A stretch of 64,000 nucleotides of DNA from Paenibacillus woosongensis (GCF_009725165.1 NZ_WNZW01000001.1:372001-436000), one strand, 5' to 3'. Shown: positions 16,222 to 25,554, counted from the stretch's first letter. Numbers and translations: made by a program. Notes: a model not told the origin generated them from the letters alone.

Positions 16222-18083
16222 TTAATCCCCTCCAAGCTTGTATTATAACCTCTTAATCTAATAGCATTGAGAACGACCAGCAGTACGGACACTTCATGAA
16301 TAAGCATGCCATATGACAAATTCACCGATTTAACAAGCACTCCCCCCAGCAAGAGAATAGCTACTAGAATAGCGAAATAGATATTCTGCTTCATATTCCT
16401 TACCGTAACCCGGCTTAGGTTCAGCCCATAAACTAACCCGCTGACATTCCCCGACATAAGTACCACGTCCCCAGTTTCCATAGCTATGTCACTGCCCGTC
16501 CCTCCAATGGCAATGCCTATATCAGCAGCAGCCAATGCCGGTGCATCATTAACCCCGTCTCCCACCATAGCTACGCTTCCATATTTGTTCTGCAGTTCCT
16601 TCAGGATTCGGACTTTATCCTGAGGCAATAATTCACTATAGGCTTCGTCGATGTCCAATTGGCCTGAAATCGCCTTGGCTGCTCTTGGATTATCTCCGGT
16701 CAGCATGACTACGCGTTGAATTCCTGACGATTTTAAGCGTTGGATAACTTGCTTAGCCTCCTTTCGAACCGGATCTGCGATGGAGATCATCCCTAACACC
16801 CTTTGTTCATTTCCGATAATTACCGTAGTTTGTCCCAATATTTCCTCCTCGGCCAAATCAGATTCACAGACATCGAGCTGAATATTCCGGGATGCAAGTA
16901 GCTTTCGGTTCCCTACAAGAAACAATTTATCATCAAAAATAAACGATATGCCTTGTCCAGGAATATAGTTAACTTCTGTCGGCATATCATCGAGCTTGCC
17001 AAGTTCCTTATCGGCATAACTGAGAATTGCCCTGGCAAGCGGATGCTCGGAGTAGGCTTCTCCCACAGCCACTATTTTCAAAAGTTCCTCCTTTGGCATT
17101 CCGTAAGTTTGAATCCGCGTAACCTCAGGCTGGCCTCTGGTCAATGTCCCAGTCTTATCGAAGGCAACGACTTTAACCGAGCTTAATATCTCTAACATTT
17201 CCCCGCCCTTAAAAAGCACGCCCTGCCTGGCCCCATTGCCGATACCCGCTACGATGGATACGGGTGCTGATATAACCAGTGCACCGGGGCAGGCGATCAC
17301 AAGCAGCGTTAAAGCCATGACGATATCACGGGTCATCGCAAATAATACAACCGCTAGCAAGATGACGAGCGGAGTATAATATCGGGAAAACTTCTCCAGG
17401 AACTTTTGCGTACGGGCTTTTTTATCCTGGGCTTCCTCAACTAACTCCAATATTTTGGCAAATGTCGTGTCTTCACCTACTTTATCGGCTCGAATCAGAA
17501 GATAGCCAGACTCGATGATCGTCCCCGAGTACACGGTATCACTGGCGGCTTTGTTGACCGAAAGCGATTCTCCCGTGATTGCTGACTGATTAATGTAAGC
17601 CGAGCCCTCTACAATCGTACCATCTATGGAAATTTTCTCGCCAGGCTTCACGATGACCAATTCTCCCGGGAGCACCTCCTCCGGGTTTATAGTAACTTCC
17701 TTACCGGACCTGCGGACGGTTGCTGTATCAGGAGCCAATTTAAGCAGAGCCTGGATCGCGGATTTTGTTCTTTCGATAGTTCTCGATTCTAAATAGTTGC
17801 CGATCATAAACAAATAGGTTACGGCTGCTGCTTCCCAATATTCCCCGATGAACCATGCCCCAATGACGGCTATAGTCACCAGGGCGTCGATGCCGACAAT
17901 CCAGTACCTTATAGCCCTGACTGCATTCACGAAAATGGGAATCCCGGCAATGAGCGTTGAGGCTGCCATCACCATTATGGTTAACCAAGTATATCCTAAT
18001 GTTTTATTCAATATAAAAGATACCGTTACAAGGATACTTGCCCCAATTATGCGGTGGTTCTGTTTCAATTTGTGCGGTTGCAT
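16218..18083 (-). CDS. P1B-type heavy-metal-translocating ATPase with CPG motif
   Basis: 621 residues. It has the usual P1B core: phosphatase TGES at 170-173, DKTGTLT at 309-315 with Asp309 the phosphorylated residue, SEHPLA, and GDGVNDAPALA near the end. The transmembrane metal-site motif is CPG (265-267), not the CPC of Cu+ and Zn/Cd pumps or the SPC/CPH variants, so the substrate metal is uncertain. No N-terminal HMA domain is fused; instead a separate 71-residue HMA protein is encoded 34 bp upstream. It lies in an operon with the HMA gene and the FNR-like regulator. Confidence 0.93.
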   Translation of the reverse strand: MQPHKLKQNHRIIGASILVTVSFILNKTLGYTWLTIMVMAASTLIAGIPIFVNAVRAIRYWIVGIDALVTIAVIGAWFIGEYWEAAAVTYLFMIGNYLESRTIERTKSAIQALLKLAPDTATVRRSGKEVTINPEEVLPGELVIVKPGEKISIDGTIVEGSAYINQSAITGESLSVNKAASDTVYSGTIIESGYLLIRADKVGEDTTFAKILELVEEAQDKKARTQKFLEKFSRYYTPLVILLAVVLFAMTRDIVMALTLLVIACPGALVISAPVSIVAGIGNGARQGVLFKGGEMLEILSSVKVVAFDKTGTLTRGQPEVTRIQTYGMPKEELLKIVAVGEAYSEHPLARAILSYADKELGKLDDMPTEVNYIPGQGISFIFDDKLFLVGNRKLLASRNIQLDVCESDLAEEEILGQTTVIIGNEQRVLGMISIADPVRKEAKQVIQRLKSSGIQRVVMLTGDNPRAAKAISGQLDIDEAYSELLPQDKVRILKELQNKYGSVAMVGDGVNDAPALAAADIGIAIGGTGSDIAMETGDVVLMSGNVSGLVYGLNLSRVTVRNMKQNIYFAILVAILLLGGVLVKSVNLSYGMLIHEVSVLLVVLNAIRLRGYNTSLEGIK

Positions 18084-18116
18084 GACTAACCCCCCTTTTA
18101 TGAATTAATGTCCTAT

Positions 18117-18332
18117 CTACTTTTCCCCGATGACCTGATATCCTAGCTTTTCGATCAGGTTCTTGATCTCTTGTGATCCTACTTCCTTTTCCTCGAAAGA
18201 TACGCGTACCCGCGAGCTATTGAACAGTACCTCCGCCGATCGAATCCCTTTTGTTTTCATGAGCATTTTTTCAATTTTAGCAATACAGCTTGGACAGGAG
18301 AACGTCTTCAGTTGATATAGTTTCGTCGTCAT
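18117..18332 (-). CDS. Stand-alone HMA-domain metal-binding protein
   Basis: 71 residues from the ATG at 18332, chosen because GGAGG lies eight bases upstream; a longer frame would run through the promoter and a terminator. The heavy-metal-associated ferredoxin-like fold is clear, with the metal loop SCPSC (Cys13 and Cys16) and C-terminal NLIEKLGYQV. It is probably a soluble metallochaperone for, or regulatory domain of, the adjacent ATPase. Confidence 0.88.
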   Translation of the reverse strand: MTTKLYQLKTFSCPSCIAKIEKMLMKTKGIRSAEVLFNSSRVRVSFEEKEVGSQEIKNLIEKLGYQVIGEK

Positions 18333-18374
18333 TCCTATAACCTCCAACTTGGATGGATTAATCTGATTGGCTTC

Positions 18375-18416
18375 ATTATAATTTAGGCGCACCATCAACG
18401 CTTTGACCAAGATCAA
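18375..18416 (-). promoter_or_regulatory. FNR/CRP-type operator and promoter of the HMA-ATPase-fnr operon
   Basis: The palindrome TTGATCTTGGTCAA (minus strand, 18416-18403) matches the FNR half-site pattern TTGAT-N4-ATCAA at nine of ten positions. A perfect -10 TATAAT is at 18380-18375. If transcription starts about seven bases below, near 18368, the dyad centre (18409.5) falls at -41.5, the standard position for class II activation. Confidence 0.7.
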
Positions 18417-18440
18417 AAAAAGCACCGTATTCGGTGCTTT
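18415..18440 (-). terminator. Terminator of phoP
   Basis: AAAGCACCG/CGGTGCTTT closes a short hairpin, followed on the minus strand by a run of T. The T tract touches the FNR-type dyad of the next operon. Confidence 0.75.
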
Positions 18441-18501
18441 CCATAAAAAAAAGACCCCTGATTGATCAGAAGTCACTCTAGCTTTATTTTTTGCCTGTTA
18501 T

Positions 18502-19239
18502 TCACTCCGAAATGATTGAAGCCTTTTTCTTGTTCACGACGAGCTTATAACCAACCCCGCGAATAGAATCAATATACACCGATCCGGGATCCAGCTCTAG
18601 TTTCTTGCGAAGAGAGCTGACGTGCACATCCACGGTTCTTTGCCCGCCGATATAATCAAATCCCCATACTGCATTCATCAAGTCGTCCCGCGTCATGACT
18701 ACCCCGGGCTTTCGTGCCAAATATAGCAGCACTTCGAATTCCTTCGGCCGCAGCGTAATCGGCTCGCTCCCTAAAGTTACCTCATATTTCTCCGGGTAAA
18801 TGACGAGATCGCCTAGCGTAATTTGCGAACTTGTCTCTTGGGGCTGCGGTCTATTCTCCGGCTCTTCAACACCCGAGGATCTTCTTAGCACGGCCGTTAC
18901 TCGGGCAAGCAGCTCGGCTACGCCGAACGGCTTGGTAATATAATCGTCTGCACCCGATTTCAAGCCTTGAACTACATCTTCCTCCGCATTTTTTGCCGTT
19001 AGCATAATAACAGGTGTCTTCACGCCCTCATTTCGAAGCCGGGACATGATCTCAAACCCATTCATGCCCGGCAGCATTAAATCCAGCAATATTAAATTAA
19101 AATCGTTCTTCAATGCCGTGTCCAACCCAGACTGTCCATGCTCTTCAACCACAACTTCATAGCCTTCGCGTGACAAGTTATAAGACAGAAGCCGCGAGAG
19201 CGTTGGCTCATCCTCAATTACTAACAGCCGTTGCGTCAT
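18502..19239 (-). CDS. phoP: Response regulator PhoP (OmpR/PhoB family)
   Basis: 245 residues from the ATG at 19239 (MTQRLLVIEDE); the in-frame codons above it lack receiver-domain homology. The receiver has acidic residues Asp10/Glu11, phospho-acceptor Asp53 in LILLDLMLPG and Lys in ITKPFG. The C-terminal OmpR-type winged helix covers about 145-235 (RPKEFEVLLYLARKPG, GGQRTVDVHVSSLRKKL). It is called PhoP because the adjacent kinase and the local Pho regulon point to phosphate starvation. It has PhoP-like boxes in its own leader (19312-19328). Confidence 0.88.
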   Translation of the reverse strand: MTQRLLVIEDEPTLSRLLSYNLSREGYEVVVEEHGQSGLDTALKNDFNLILLDLMLPGMNGFEIMSRLRNEGVKTPVIMLTAKNAEEDVVQGLKSGADDYITKPFGVAELLARVTAVLRRSSGVEEPENRPQPQETSSQITLGDLVIYPEKYEVTLGSEPITLRPKEFEVLLYLARKPGVVMTRDDLMNAVWGFDYIGGQRTVDVHVSSLRKKLELDPGSVYIDSIRGVGYKLVVNKKKASIISE

Positions 19240-19311
19240 AGTACCCCCCATTTTCTTGTCCGGCATAATGGATGTCGACGAAATCATGACAAGCCCAGCA
19301 TATCATGGCAT

Positions 19312-19328
19312 TGTTAACGTAGTGTAAA
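19312..19328 (-). promoter_or_regulatory. PhoP boxes upstream of phoP (autoregulation)
   Basis: TTTACA (19328-19323), five bases, TTAACA (19317-19312) on the minus strand. The 17-bp block differs at one base from the one before pstB2 (CTACG against CTGCG in the spacer). It lies in the 176-bp gap between kinase and regulator genes. Confidence 0.65.
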
Positions 19329-19415
19329 ATTTTCAGGAAATTTCACATTGGTTTTAAATAATTAATAGCCGCTTTTCATTCTCTGCATACTTCATTCCTT
19401 CTGTATATCAAACCA

Positions 19416-21212
19416 TTATTCTATGGGATGCATCAACGGCAGTTCCAGAATGAACGATGTGCCTTCACCCACTTTGCTTTCTACCCGAATCGTCCCCCGA
19501 TGCAAATCCACCAAGTGCTTGACGATCGACAGTCCGAGCCCCGTACCGCCCGACCCGCGGGAACGGGCCTTGTCCACTCTATAGAAACGCTCAAAAATGC
19601 GCGGCAAATCCTTCTTCGGAATGCCGATCCCTGTATCGCTGACCGTAAAGCGAATTGCCTCATGCTCCCCGCCCTCGTTCAACACTTCAGCAGCAATTCT
19701 CACTCTTCCGCCTTCAAGGGTATAGCTAATTGCGTTAGAAATGAGATTGAGGAATATTTGCCGCAGCCGATCCTCGTCCGCCTCGATAAATAGATGTTCC
19801 GGAACATCCTGCAACAGTACGATCGATTTTTTGTTCGCCGCTGGAAGCAGCACTTCGACGACGCTGTCGAGTAATTCCTTCAGATGAATCGGAGCATATT
19901 CTAGAGGAGCGCGCTTGGATTCGATCTTCGACAGTTCCAGGATGTCTCCAATCAGGCGATTCAATCGGTCTGCTTCATCGTAAATGATTTGCAGGAAGGA
20001 GCGCATCGTCTCCGTATCCTTGACTCCACCGGCGAGCAGGGTCTCGGCGAAGCCTTTAACGGCTGCAATCGGTGTTTTGAGCTCGTGGGATACATTGGCA
20101 ACGAATTCACTGCGCATTCTTTCCAACCTGCGAATATCGGTCACATCTTGAAGCAGGAACAGCATGCCCCGATAGCTTCCGTCATCTTCACTCATCGGTA
20201 CGCCATCGAAATGAAGCATTCTCTCCTCCGGATCATACACGTTGCGCTCCTCCTGCAAATACTCCTTGCGCTGTATGCCCTCCTCCATGAATTTCATGAA
20301 TTCGTAATTCCGCTTCAGGACGGTGAATGGCTTGCCTAAGAGCTGATCCGCTCTCATATGCAGAATCCGCTCTGCCTCTCGGTTTACCAAGGCGATCTGG
20401 CTTGCAGCGTCCACCATCACGATTCCCCCGGTCATGTTCGCAAGCACGCTCTGCATCAAATCCTCGTTGTCCCTGATCCACTTGAGCTGCTGCTGCAGGC
20501 TATCCGCCATGCCGTTAATCGCAAAACCCAACTGTCCGATCTCATCCTTGCGATGCAATTTGACTCGGGCGTCATAGTCCAGGCGGGAAATTCGGTTGGC
20601 TACGCGCGTAATATGCTCCAGCGGCTTCGTCAGCCCACCGGCGATCCGGTAGCTGAGCAGCCCAGCCGCCAGGAACAGGATGACGAGGCCCCCGGCCATC
20701 CAGGCCCAGCCCCGATTCAATCCTTCGTCAATGGCATTCAGGCTCATCGACAGACGAATATATCCATCGAAGCCTTCTTCCGAGTATACCTTATGAGCGA
20801 CATAGAGCATATCTTCATGAAGCGTCTCACTATGCCGGATTACGCTTCCGAATTCCCCTTGGGAAGCGGAGACGATTTCCTCACGGTTCAAGTGATTGTC
20901 CATGTCAGCGGCATTTTTCTCCGAATCTCCAACAACTTGGCCATCCAAGGCGATAAAGGTAACCCGGGAATTAATGCGCTGCTCCAGTTCCTTCGCTTCC
21001 CGGGTATAATATTCCACCATCAGCGGACTATTATCAAGCGGCCGAAATGAGAAGGTATACTCGAGCAAACTGATTTCCCGGACCAGATTCTCCTCCAGGG
21101 CACGAATATGCGAATCTTTGAATACCCGAACCATAGATAGCCCGGCGGCAAGCATGGAAATACCGATCAAGCTCATCAAAATGAGCGTCAGTCGTGTTCG
21201 AAACGTCTTCAT
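19416..21212 (-). CDS. phoR: Sensor histidine kinase PhoR/PnpS type
   Basis: 598 residues. Helices at about 6-28 and 171-190 bracket an extracytoplasmic sensor domain. HAMP (about 190-243), PAS (about 250-360), HisKA with phospho-His376 in VSHELKTPIAAVKGFAE and the ATPase domain with N box, DTGIGI and GTGLGLSIV follow. The ATG lies only three bases after the fumarase stop, so translation is probably coupled to the fumarase message. Its partner phoP lies downstream behind its own PhoP boxes, the reverse of the common phoP-phoR order. Confidence 0.92.
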   Translation of the reverse strand: MKTFRTRLTLILMSLIGISMLAAGLSMVRVFKDSHIRALEENLVREISLLEYTFSFRPLDNSPLMVEYYTREAKELEQRINSRVTFIALDGQVVGDSEKNAADMDNHLNREEIVSASQGEFGSVIRHSETLHEDMLYVAHKVYSEEGFDGYIRLSMSLNAIDEGLNRGWAWMAGGLVILFLAAGLLSYRIAGGLTKPLEHITRVANRISRLDYDARVKLHRKDEIGQLGFAINGMADSLQQQLKWIRDNEDLMQSVLANMTGGIVMVDAASQIALVNREAERILHMRADQLLGKPFTVLKRNYEFMKFMEEGIQRKEYLQEERNVYDPEERMLHFDGVPMSEDDGSYRGMLFLLQDVTDIRRLERMRSEFVANVSHELKTPIAAVKGFAETLLAGGVKDTETMRSFLQIIYDEADRLNRLIGDILELSKIESKRAPLEYAPIHLKELLDSVVEVLLPAANKKSIVLLQDVPEHLFIEADEDRLRQIFLNLISNAISYTLEGGRVRIAAEVLNEGGEHEAIRFTVSDTGIGIPKKDLPRIFERFYRVDKARSRGSGGTGLGLSIVKHLVDLHRGTIRVESKVGEGTSFILELPLMHPIE

Positions 21213-21215
21213 GCC

Positions 21216-22757
21216 TTATTTGAATACTGGCTCTTTGAAAGCCGCCAGCTTCTCTAGCGAAGACTTCTCGACATCCGCATGCAGGCTCTCTCCATGCGAA
21301 TCCATCGTAACGATCGCCGCAAAGCCATCGACCTCCAGATGCCACATCGCCTCAGGGATGCCAAACTCCATGTAATCCACCCCGTTGACCTTCTTAATGC
21401 ACTCGGCGTAATACTGCGCCGCGCCGCCAATAGCATTCAGATAAACGCCGCCATGCTCTTTCAGCGCCGCAAGCGTCTTCTGGCCCATGCCGCCCTTGCC
21501 GATTACGGCGCGAATGCCGAATTTCTTAATAATGTCGCCTTGATAAGGCTCCTCGCGGATACTTGTGGTTGGCCCAGCAGCCTTTACATGCCAGCCTTCC
21601 TCGTCCTTCAACATAACCGGTCCGCAGTGATAAATGACGGCGCCGTTCAAATCGACCGGAGCATCATGATCCATCAAATATTTATGAAGGGCGTCGCGGC
21701 CCGTGTGGATTTCGCCTTTGATAACAACAACATCTCCAACCCGCAGGCTGCGAATCTGCTCCTCCGTAATCGGGGTTTGCAGAACGACTTCGCGGCTAGC
21801 CTGCGGAGCTGCATCCGCTTTCACCGAAGCGTCGGGCTCGTTATCCATCGCCACCTCGGATCCCCGCTCGTAGAGCCAGCTCTTGATTTCGCCGTTAGCG
21901 GGATCTATGGCAATCCCTTGCCGGCGGAAAGCCCAGCAGTTATACGCTACCGATACGAAGAAGCTTGCCGGCAGGCGGTTTGCGGCTCCGACTTTGCAGC
22001 CAAGCAGCGTCACTTCACCACCGAAGCCCATTGTTCCAATCCCCAGCTTGTTCGCATTGTCCATAATATATTCTTCCAGCTGTCTAAGCTCATTTACCGG
22101 ATTCACATCATCCGCGGAACGGAACAGCTGCTGCTTTGCCAGCTCATACCCTGTCGTCCGGTCACCGCCGATGCCTACGCCTATAAACCCGGCGCTGCAG
22201 CCTTGGCCCTGGGCTTGATACACCGCATGCAGGATACACTTTCGAATACCGTCCAAATCCCGTCCAGCACGCCCGAGTCCTTCAAGCTCGGCTGGAAGGC
22301 TGTACTGGATATTCTTGTTCTCGCAGCCGCCGCCTTTGAGTATTAGGCGAATATCTATGAAATCCTCTTCCCACTGCTCAAAATGGATCACAGGCGTTCC
22401 CGCACCGAGATTGTCCCCGCTGTTCTCCCCGGTTAACGAATCAACCGAGTTAGGCCGCAGCTTGCCTTCCTTGGTCGCACGCTTGATTGCGGCGAGGATT
22501 CCCTTCTTCAACTCAATTTGATTCACGCCTACAGGAGTATGAATGATAAAGGTAGGCATCCCCGTATCCTGGCAAATTGGTGATATTTGATCCTCCGCCA
22601 TTTTGATATTTGTGGTGATCGTGGAAAGAGCCAGCCCTGCTCTCGTCTCCCGATTTTCCGCCAGTGCCCCACGTTTTACAGCCCGGCGCACATCTCCTGG
22701 CAAATTCGTTGAAGTCTCCACAATGAGTTCATAAACGCTCTGTTCAAACTGCAGCAT
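21216..22757 (-). CDS. Fumarate hydratase, class I (iron-sulphur type)
   Basis: 513 residues, alpha and beta regions fused as in FumA/FumB enzymes, interconverting fumarate and malate in the TCA cycle. Candidate [4Fe-4S] ligands are Cys62 (ISPICQDTGMP) and the cysteines in KGGGCENKN and GQGCSAGFIG. The C-terminal beta part shows GPTTSIREEPYQGDIIKKFG and VIGKGGMGQKTLAAL. Many Bacillales use the oxygen-stable class II FumC instead. It is the first gene of a unit with the PhoR-type kinase. Confidence 0.92.
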   Translation of the reverse strand: MLQFEQSVYELIVETSTNLPGDVRRAVKRGALAENRETRAGLALSTITTNIKMAEDQISPICQDTGMPTFIIHTPVGVNQIELKKGILAAIKRATKEGKLRPNSVDSLTGENSGDNLGAGTPVIHFEQWEEDFIDIRLILKGGGCENKNIQYSLPAELEGLGRAGRDLDGIRKCILHAVYQAQGQGCSAGFIGVGIGGDRTTGYELAKQQLFRSADDVNPVNELRQLEEYIMDNANKLGIGTMGFGGEVTLLGCKVGAANRLPASFFVSVAYNCWAFRRQGIAIDPANGEIKSWLYERGSEVAMDNEPDASVKADAAPQASREVVLQTPITEEQIRSLRVGDVVVIKGEIHTGRDALHKYLMDHDAPVDLNGAVIYHCGPVMLKDEEGWHVKAAGPTTSIREEPYQGDIIKKFGIRAVIGKGGMGQKTLAALKEHGGVYLNAIGGAAQYYAECIKKVNGVDYMEFGIPEAMWHLEVDGFAAIVTMDSHGESLHADVEKSSLEKLAAFKEPVFK

Positions 22758-22922
22758 AATCCAAGATCCCCTCTCTTGTCTTCGTGTGACTAATGGACAT
22801 AAAATTGCCGTGAATCTTACTGTTGGATTAACCTGTTCTTTAGTCTTATAATAACATAAACAAAGTGACTCGTTGACATATTCTGTTCAAATTTGCCGGT
22901 CAAGAAGAGAGGTATCTCACTG

Positions 22923-23537
22923 ATGAACTATCATTTTCATTTTTCTGCCTACATGTACCGCCTGCGCTCCATCAAACGCTGGAGCCTTATGCGCAGCACG
23001 GCCACCGAGAATGTTGCCGAGCATTCCTTCCATGTCGCCTTACTGACCCACCTCCTCTGCGAAATAGGCAACAGCTTGTACGGGCGCAGTCTGAATTCGG
23101 ATCGCGCGGCGACGCTCGCCCTATTCCATGATGCAACAGAGGTATTCACCGGCGACATCCCGACCCCCGTAAAGCATCATAACCCTCGCTTGCTCTCAAG
23201 CTTTCGCGAGATGGAAGAAATAGCCGCAGAACGTCTTCTCTCCATGGTCCCTCCAGAGCTGAAGCCGACGTACGGAGCATTGTTATCTCCGAATCACCAT
23301 GCTAACCGGAAAACCGGGGATGACGAGCTTCTCAAATATGTCAAAGCTGCCGACAGCCTGGATGCGTACTTGAAATGTGCCTGGGAGCTTACATCGGGCA
23401 ATCGAGAATTTGCTGTAGCCAAGGAGCAGCTGCTGGATAAGCTGCAGCGGCTGGGCCTGCAGGAGATCGATTATTTCCTTGAGCATTTGGCGCCAAGCTT
23501 TGACATGACGCTTGACGAACTGTCCGAGCAAAGCTGA
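22923..23537 (+). CDS. HD-domain 5'-deoxynucleotidase (YfbR-like)
   Basis: 204 residues from the ATG at 22923 (MNYHFHFSAYMYRL), with AGAGAGG ten bases upstream. HD-phosphohydrolase motifs: TENVAEHSFHVALLTH, LFHDATEVFTGDIPTPVKH and a late Asp in KAADSLDAYLKC. E. coli YfbR dephosphorylates deoxyribonucleoside 5'-monophosphates; the same activity is likely here. It diverges from the fumarase gene. Confidence 0.88.
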   Translation: MNYHFHFSAYMYRLRSIKRWSLMRSTATENVAEHSFHVALLTHLLCEIGNSLYGRSLNSDRAATLALFHDATEVFTGDIPTPVKHHNPRLLSSFREMEEIAAERLLSMVPPELKPTYGALLSPNHHANRKTGDDELLKYVKAADSLDAYLKCAWELTSGNREFAVAKEQLLDKLQRLGLQEIDYFLEHLAPSFDMTLDELSEQS

Positions 23538-23549
23538 GTTATCTGTAAA

Positions 23550-23600
23550 AAAATAAATCGCTCTAAGGATCGGGCTACCCCTCTCCTTAAGAGCGATTAT
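23550..23600. terminator. Bidirectional terminator between convergent genes
   Basis: AATCGCTCTAAGGA pairs with TCCTTAAGAGCGATT with one bulge. An A-run precedes it on the plus strand, i.e. T on the minus strand, serving the SDR gene and the nucleotidase gene. Confidence 0.65.
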
Positions 23601-23646
23601 CCATGGGTTGCTTATAAGACGAACCCGTGCCGCTGTATAAGGCCAA

Positions 23647-24516
23647 TTATCCGTTCACGATCTCTCCGCCGTTGATATGCAATACCTGCCCGCTAATGTA
23701 GGATGAATCATCCGAGCCTAAGAACACGTAGGCTGGAGCCAGTTCTTCCGGCTGGCCAGGGCGCTGCATCGGTGTATTCGCTCCGAATTGGGCCACTTGT
23801 TCCTTATCAAATGTGGATGGTATGAGAGGCGTCCAGATCGGACCGGGTGCAACCGCGTTAACACGGATTCCTTTCTTGCCGACGATGTTCATGGACAGGG
23901 CCCGCGTGAAGCTGACGATCGCCCCTTTAGTTGCGGAATAATCAATCAGCTGCGGATTCCCGCGATAGGCTGTTACGGAGGCCGTATTGATGATCGCACT
24001 GCCTTTCTTTAGATGAGCCATCGCTGCCTTCGTCACAAAGAACATCGCAAAAATATTCGTCCGGAATGTTCTCTCGAGCTGCTCGGCCGTTATGTCCGTA
24101 ATGTCCTCCTGCGGATGCTGCTCGGCAGCATTGTTGATCAGGATATCGAGACCGCCCAGTTCGTTGACCGTTTGCTCTACTGCCTGTTTGGCGAACGATT
24201 CGTCTCCTAAATCCCCGGAAATAAGCAGGCATTTCCTGCCCTCCTGCTCGACCTCCTGCTTCGTCAGCTTCGCATCCTCATTTTCGTTCAAATATACGAT
24301 AGCTACGTCGGCGCCCTCTTTGGCATATGCTAAAGCTACGGCTCTTCCGATTCCGCTGTCTCCCCCCGTAATTAGCGCAACTTTGCCCTGGAGCTTGCCC
24401 GCTGCTTTATAGTTCCCTTCGTATTTCGGGCGCGGATTCATTTCTTCTTCGATTCCGGGCCGCTGGTTCTGATGCTGCGGAGGCATGGTTTGCTTGGTTT
24501 GTCCGCTTCCTGACAT
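23647..24516 (-). CDS. Short-chain dehydrogenase/reductase (general-stress YdaD/YhdF type)
   Basis: 289 residues from the ATG at 24516 (MSGSGQTKQTMPPQ), with AAGGAG eight bases upstream. An approximately 45-residue Gln/Pro-rich N-terminus (PPQHQNQRPGIEEEMNPRP) precedes the Rossmann fold, as in the stress-induced SDRs of Bacillus. The NAD(P) motif is TGGDSGIGR, NNAA follows, and the active site is YSATKG with Ser about 13 residues earlier. It ends in the usual GQVLHINGGEIVNG. Substrate unknown. Confidence 0.9.
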   Translation of the reverse strand: MSGSGQTKQTMPPQHQNQRPGIEEEMNPRPKYEGNYKAAGKLQGKVALITGGDSGIGRAVALAYAKEGADVAIVYLNENEDAKLTKQEVEQEGRKCLLISGDLGDESFAKQAVEQTVNELGGLDILINNAAEQHPQEDITDITAEQLERTFRTNIFAMFFVTKAAMAHLKKGSAIINTASVTAYRGNPQLIDYSATKGAIVSFTRALSMNIVGKKGIRVNAVAPGPIWTPLIPSTFDKEQVAQFGANTPMQRPGQPEELAPAYVFLGSDDSSYISGQVLHINGGEIVNG

Positions 24517-24675
24517 GCTGCATTCTCCTTCCTCGCTTGTGTATTTCATTCCCTTCCCTTGTTAGAATAACCTTTGGCAGACGGCTTATGCCGGTATCTG
24601 CAAATACGTGCAGCTCAAGGTCGGGTCAATTGGAAATTACCACAACGAGCAAAGGCTTAAACAAGTTGGCTGCAT

Positions 24676-25554
24676 TTACAGCGTAATGTCAAAGCGGTTC
24701 GCGAACCAAAGCGGATCATGCTGGCGAAGCCCTAAATACTTCTCCCTTGCTTCTTCAAGTCCTTCCCGGTCAGGAGCTCCAGGCTGCTCCCCATCACAGG
24801 CTATAACAAGCTCCCGTATCTTGGCAACGGTCTCCTTCTCGAAATGGATTCGTGTAAAGGCAATGAGATCGCTGCCCCAGTAAGCAAGCCGATGATCCGG
24901 CGGATAATTATGCCTAAAAACAATCGTCAGGGTTATATGAGGAACGTAATAACATACCCGTCCAGATAACCAGGTCCTCAGGGAAAACTCAGCAGTCTCA
25001 ATTTCCTTCGTATAGAATCCGTCCGCAAGCCCCCCCAATTCCTCTAGTGTCTGGCGTCTTATGGCAAAGCAATCCCAAGACAGCCAAGGAATGTCGCCTT
25101 CCTCTGTAACGGCCGGATAACTGTAAATCGAAGCGCATAATCCCCCCGGTGGACTGCTGCATTGCGGGATATTTACCGGACGACCCTGTGATGTAAACGA
25201 AGGCGTTGAACAATCCGCCCTGCCTTGCTGAATCGGCTCCAGCAGAGCCTCCATCCATCCATCCTCGAAATAAAGCCTCGGACTGCAAAAAATCAAATAT
25301 TCCCCCAGAGCGTGGGAAGCGCCCAGCTGCCGGGAAGAAATTCCGCGCTGCGCCTTCAATTTGCGAAGCGGCATATCGAATTTGAAGTGCATCAGGAAAT
25401 CACAACAACCGTCCACGGAACCCTCGTCCACGATAATAATTTCGTAACGGGGAGCGACACGGGATACCTTCATGGACTCCAGTGTTGTCTGTAAATCAAT
25501 TCCTTCGTTCTGCACCGAAATAATGACGGATACAAGAATAGGTTGAGCAGACAT
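24676..25554 (-). CDS. Family 2 glycosyltransferase
   Basis: 292 residues from the ATG at 25554 (MSAQPILVSVIIS), preceded by AAGGAGAG. GT-A fold signatures: VSVIISVQNEG at the start, EIIIVDEGSVDG (VDxGS), and LGEYLIFCSPR where DxD is usually found (SPR here, so the metal site is atypical). WLSWDCFAIRRQTLEELGG is the acceptor-side region. It is not in a polysaccharide cluster, so the acceptor is unknown. The missing DxD leaves catalytic status open. Confidence 0.8.
   Translation of the reverse strand: MSAQPILVSVIISVQNEGIDLQTTLESMKVSRVAPRYEIIIVDEGSVDGCCDFLMHFKFDMPLRKLKAQRGISSRQLGASHALGEYLIFCSPRLYFEDGWMEALLEPIQQGRADCSTPSFTSQGRPVNIPQCSSPPGGLCASIYSYPAVTEEGDIPWLSWDCFAIRRQTLEELGGLADGFYTKEIETAEFSLRTWLSGRVCYYVPHITLTIVFRHNYPPDHRLAYWGSDLIAFTRIHFEKETVAKIRELVIACDGEQPGAPDREGLEEAREKYLGLRQHDPLWFANRFDITL

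Noticed and set aside
21279..22346. 355-codon open frame antisense to the fumarase gene
   Set aside because: Frame is a mirror of strong codon bias in fumarase; no start signal and no recognisable domain.
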